Shown here piece by piece: positions 62,057-64,000 of a stretch of DNA of 64,000 nucleotides. A program made the translations under genes and the position numbers. Source of the stretch: Rhodalgimonas zhirmunskyi. Lineage in GTDB: Bacteria > Pseudomonadota > Alphaproteobacteria > Rhodobacterales > Rhodobacteraceae. The stretch covers positions 372,001 through 436,000 of the forward strand of contig JANFFA010000001.1 of NCBI GenBank assembly GCA_030848925.1, given 5' to 3'. The number at the start of each line of letters is the position of its first letter. Within the stretch, counting starts at the first letter, position 1. The notes under the pieces are model-generated. The model searched no databases, was not told the origin of the DNA, and saw only the letters and a program-made list of their open reading frames with translations.

Positions 62057-62515
62057 ATGAAACCACTGATTGCTCTAATAGCTGCATTTATAACGATAAA
62101 CGCCGCCTCTGCACAGACCGGAGCGCAGGCAGTTCCAGCGCGTGGGCTGGCACTACTTGAGCCCGAAGCAGAAAGCGCGCAGGAAATCGTGGATTTAAAG
62201 CAATTTCTCTGGAAAAAGCGCGTGCTGGTAGTCTTTGCCGATAGTCCGGGCGACCCGCGTTTCATCGAACAATTGGCACTTCTTGGTACCCGAACAGAGG
62301 ACTTGGCAGAGCGTGACGTCGTGCTGTTGATTGACACCGACCCCGATGCGAAATCGGCGCTACGCGAGAAATTCCGCCCACATGGCTTCATTTTTCTACT
62401 GCTGGGCAAGGATGGCAGTGTGTATCTACGCAAGCCGTCGCCTTGGGATGTGCGCGAAATTTCGCGCTCGATCGACAAGATGCCAATGCGACGGCAAGAA
62501 CTGCGCAGCAAGTAA
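62057..62515 (+). CDS. DUF4174 family secreted protein
   Basis: This 152-residue protein has a signal peptide (MKPLIALIAAFITINAASAQ) and a thioredoxin-like-looking domain: LKQFLWKKRVLVVFADSPGDPRFIEQLALL, VVLLIDTDP, and FLLLGKDGSVYLRKPSPWDVREI. This matches the DUF4174 family. No redox CxxC is present. Its function is unknown. GGGAGAG precedes the ATG at 62057, which I prefer over the ATG at 62042. It is on the strand opposite to the mcm-pccA genes. Confidence 0.82.
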   Translation: MKPLIALIAAFITINAASAQTGAQAVPARGLALLEPEAESAQEIVDLKQFLWKKRVLVVFADSPGDPRFIEQLALLGTRTEDLAERDVVLLIDTDPDAKSALREKFRPHGFIFLLLGKDGSVYLRKPSPWDVREISRSIDKMPMRRQELRSK

Positions 62516-62591
62516 CTCTCTGGCTGATGCGTCAGGGGATCATGCGTAGATGTGTCCGCAATGCGGCGTTGCACTGAGTTGCCGTTCGATC

Positions 62592-63101
62592 TTAGTGACT
62601 GGCGCCCGTGATAAAGAAAATACGCTTCTGCGTGCGATCGAGAACGATCAGTGAAACGCTTTCTGCGTCGAGTATCAAAACGGTCTTGGGATCGTGGACC
62701 GCATTGTAAATCGCCTGTTGGAAATCGGGCTCCATACAAGGTTGCGCTGATTGTCCCACCCTGATGACGGCGACGGCCGTTGGAAAGTCGCTCGTTGCGA
62801 TGATTTCGGTGGCCTGCGCGGGCGTCATTCCTGGCACGGAAAGCCCGACGATCCCAACCCTCTTGAGTTGAAAGAGCGCAATCGCAGGATCGTTCGCCAT
62901 CACCAACGATGATTTCACCGCTGTATTGCGCACATGAAAAGCGGCCGCCGTACAACTGTCGGTTTGGGAAAACACCATCGCCTTGCCGGGACTGAGCCAG
63001 CGGCCGAGCCTGTCGCGAACATCCTGCTCGGACAGCCCCGAAGAACAAGCCGAACACAAGAGCGGCATCGTCATCATGATACCGGCCCGAATCCAACCCA
63101 T
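62592..63101 (-). CDS. Putative exported protein between pccA and mcm
   Basis: This 169-residue protein has a short signal-like N-terminus (AGIMMTMPLLCSACSSG) whose cysteines make a lipoprotein possible, although the lipobox is imperfect. The mature part has paired strands such as VLILDAESVSLIVLDRTQKRIFFITG. I do not recognise a family. It lies in the pccA-mcm gene neighbourhood, on the same strand, 157 bases downstream of pccA. Confidence 0.65.
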   Translation of the reverse strand: MGWIRAGIMMTMPLLCSACSSGLSEQDVRDRLGRWLSPGKAMVFSQTDSCTAAAFHVRNTAVKSSLVMANDPAIALFQLKRVGIVGLSVPGMTPAQATEIIATSDFPTAVAVIRVGQSAQPCMEPDFQQAIYNAVHDPKTVLILDAESVSLIVLDRTQKRIFFITGASH

Positions 63102-63258
63102 TTTTGGCCTTACCCCTCGTTTCTACACTCAGATTCAGAGGATAAAGCGAAAGAGCTAAGCGGCGATTAACGCTCTCCCTTTCCCACGGCACAGAGCCCA
63201 CCGCCCGATAAGGAGCGGCAGGCCTCTGCATCATATTGGGAACGGCGGCGGCCATAAC

Positions 63259-64000
63259 TTACTCGAATTCGATGATCACATCGTCGACTGCAAGGCTGTC
63301 ACCCGGCGCGGCATTCACCTTGGAAACAATCGCCTGCTTCTCAGCGCGCAGAATGTTCTCCATCTTCATGGCTTCAACCGTACAAAGCGCCTGTCCGTCC
63401 TGTACTTCATCGCCCACTTCAACATTGATCTTCACAATCAAGCCGGGCATCGGGCAGAGCAGCATCTTAGAAGTATCAGGGGCCTGCTTCTCGGGCATCA
63501 GCGCAGCCAACTCGGCCTCACGCGGGGACCGCACGTGAACGTTGAAATCGGAACCTCGCGAACGAATTCGGAAACCAGCAGTAATCTTTTCTACTTTCAA
63601 AAGAAGGGCTTCACCGTCGATCTTCATCTTCGCAAGACTATGTCCTGGAACCCAATCTCCGGTCACGCGATGGGTGTTGCCATCTGCGAAGGTCACTGTT
63701 GATCCCTCATGATCGGCCTTGATGCTGACCTCAAAGCTTTCGCCCTGCATCTGGACAACCCAATCTGACCCGACTCGGCGCTCGTGATTGTCCATTCGAC
63801 CTGAAACACGCGTGCGGCGGATTTCGCGGACGCGATACATCGCGGCTGAGGCCGCAGCAATCCGGCGCAGCGCCGCTTCATCAAGCGTCACCCCTTCGAA
63901 CCCATCGGGATATTCCTCGGCTATGAAAGCAGTGGTCATGTCGCCAGACACGAATTTCGGGTGATCCATCACTGCTGCAAGGAACGGAAGGTTATGGCCA
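63259..64000 (-). CDS. pccA: Propionyl-CoA carboxylase alpha subunit, C-terminal part
   Basis: The frame is open to the window edge and begins GHNLPFLAAVMDHPKF, the end of the biotin carboxylase domain. It continues through the BT linker domain (RIAAASAAMYRVRE, GESFEVSIKADHEG) to a C-terminal biotinyl domain with the biotinylated lysine in VEAMKMEN. About 247 residues of the expected 665-680 are visible. The enzyme carboxylates propionyl-CoA to methylmalonyl-CoA, feeding the mutase encoded at 58.8-60.9 kb. The N-terminal portion lies to the right of the window. Confidence 0.95.
   Translation of the reverse strand, partial: GHNLPFLAAVMDHPKFVSGDMTTAFIAEEYPDGFEGVTLDEAALRRIAAASAAMYRVREIRRTRVSGRMDNHERRVGSDWVVQMQGESFEVSIKADHEGSTVTFADGNTHRVTGDWVPGHSLAKMKIDGEALLLKVEKITAGFRIRSRGSDFNVHVRSPREAELAALMPEKQAPDTSKMLLCPMPGLIVKINVEVGDEVQDGQALCTVEAMKMENILRAEKQAIVSKVNAAPGDSLAVDDVIIEFE

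Noticed and set aside
61939-63255. Minus-strand frame of about 438 codons across the DUF4174 region
   Set aside because: It overlaps two better-supported genes in other frames and has no recognisable domain.

Overview
The window looks like chromosomal DNA of a marine-type alphaproteobacterium of the family Rhodobacteraceae (Roseobacter group). The reasons are the CtrA and SciP cell-cycle pair, the paired DUF6456/DUF6477 genes, family-typical small membrane proteins, OxyR/KatG, a non-pyrrolysine MttB-family methyltransferase and a propionyl-CoA carboxylase/methylmalonyl-CoA mutase cluster. Coding density is high. I see no rRNA, tRNA, CRISPR array or intact insertion sequence. The first third is very GC-rich (43 of the first 60 bases are G or C); from about 33 kb onward composition is visibly less extreme.

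Layout. 0-5.5 kb: the end of a CinA-type gene, an ammonium transporter, a MmgE/PrpD protein, a three-unit hairpin repeat, a Coq10/RatA-type START protein, hpt and a Sel1-repeat protein. 5.5-11.7 kb: a cytochrome c' and a diheme cytochrome c, a TPR protein, a FAD monooxygenase, lipA, and oxyR divergent from katG. 14-20 kb: a VIT1/CCC1-type metal transporter, the divergent DUF6456 and DUF6477 genes, an MttB-family methyltransferase and guaA. 20.15-22.56 kb: an AT-rich insert immediately behind the guaA terminator, carrying a PIN-like protein and an uncharacterised protein with a weak nuclease-like motif. This is the most accessory-looking part of the window. 22.6-32.8 kb: an acyl-CoA ligase, EamA transporters, metA coupled to a hydrolase, a fatty-acid-hydroxylase-type enzyme with PPK2 and a TetR regulator, and the rplM-rpsI operon. 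32.9-40.5 kb: an EamA transporter, a thioesterase and a crotonase, a MauG-like diheme peroxidase, trmFO, gluQRS, hisI and a NifU/IscU-like protein. 40.4-46.4 kb: a 40-codon membrane protein gene, recG, ligA, ctrA and sciP. 46.6-54.3 kb: mnmA, then the envelope block bamA-skp-fabZ-lpxA-lpxI-lpxB on the minus strand. 54.4-64 kb: small envelope proteins, an EEP-family phosphatase/nuclease, a TerB-DnaJ protein, a MAPEG-VOC-GNAT overlapping operon, methylmalonyl-CoA mutase, three poorly characterised genes and the 3' part of pccA.

How the genes work together. KatG under OxyR handles peroxide, and a metal transporter lies next to it. CtrA and SciP are activator and antagonist of the same cell-cycle programme and share a promoter region with a CtrA-like box. 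BamA, Skp and the Lpx enzymes build the outer membrane. PccA and Mcm take propionyl-CoA to succinyl-CoA. Most of the window is housekeeping; the guaA-linked insert, the regulatory intergenic regions and the conserved very small membrane proteins are the parts least explained by known functions.
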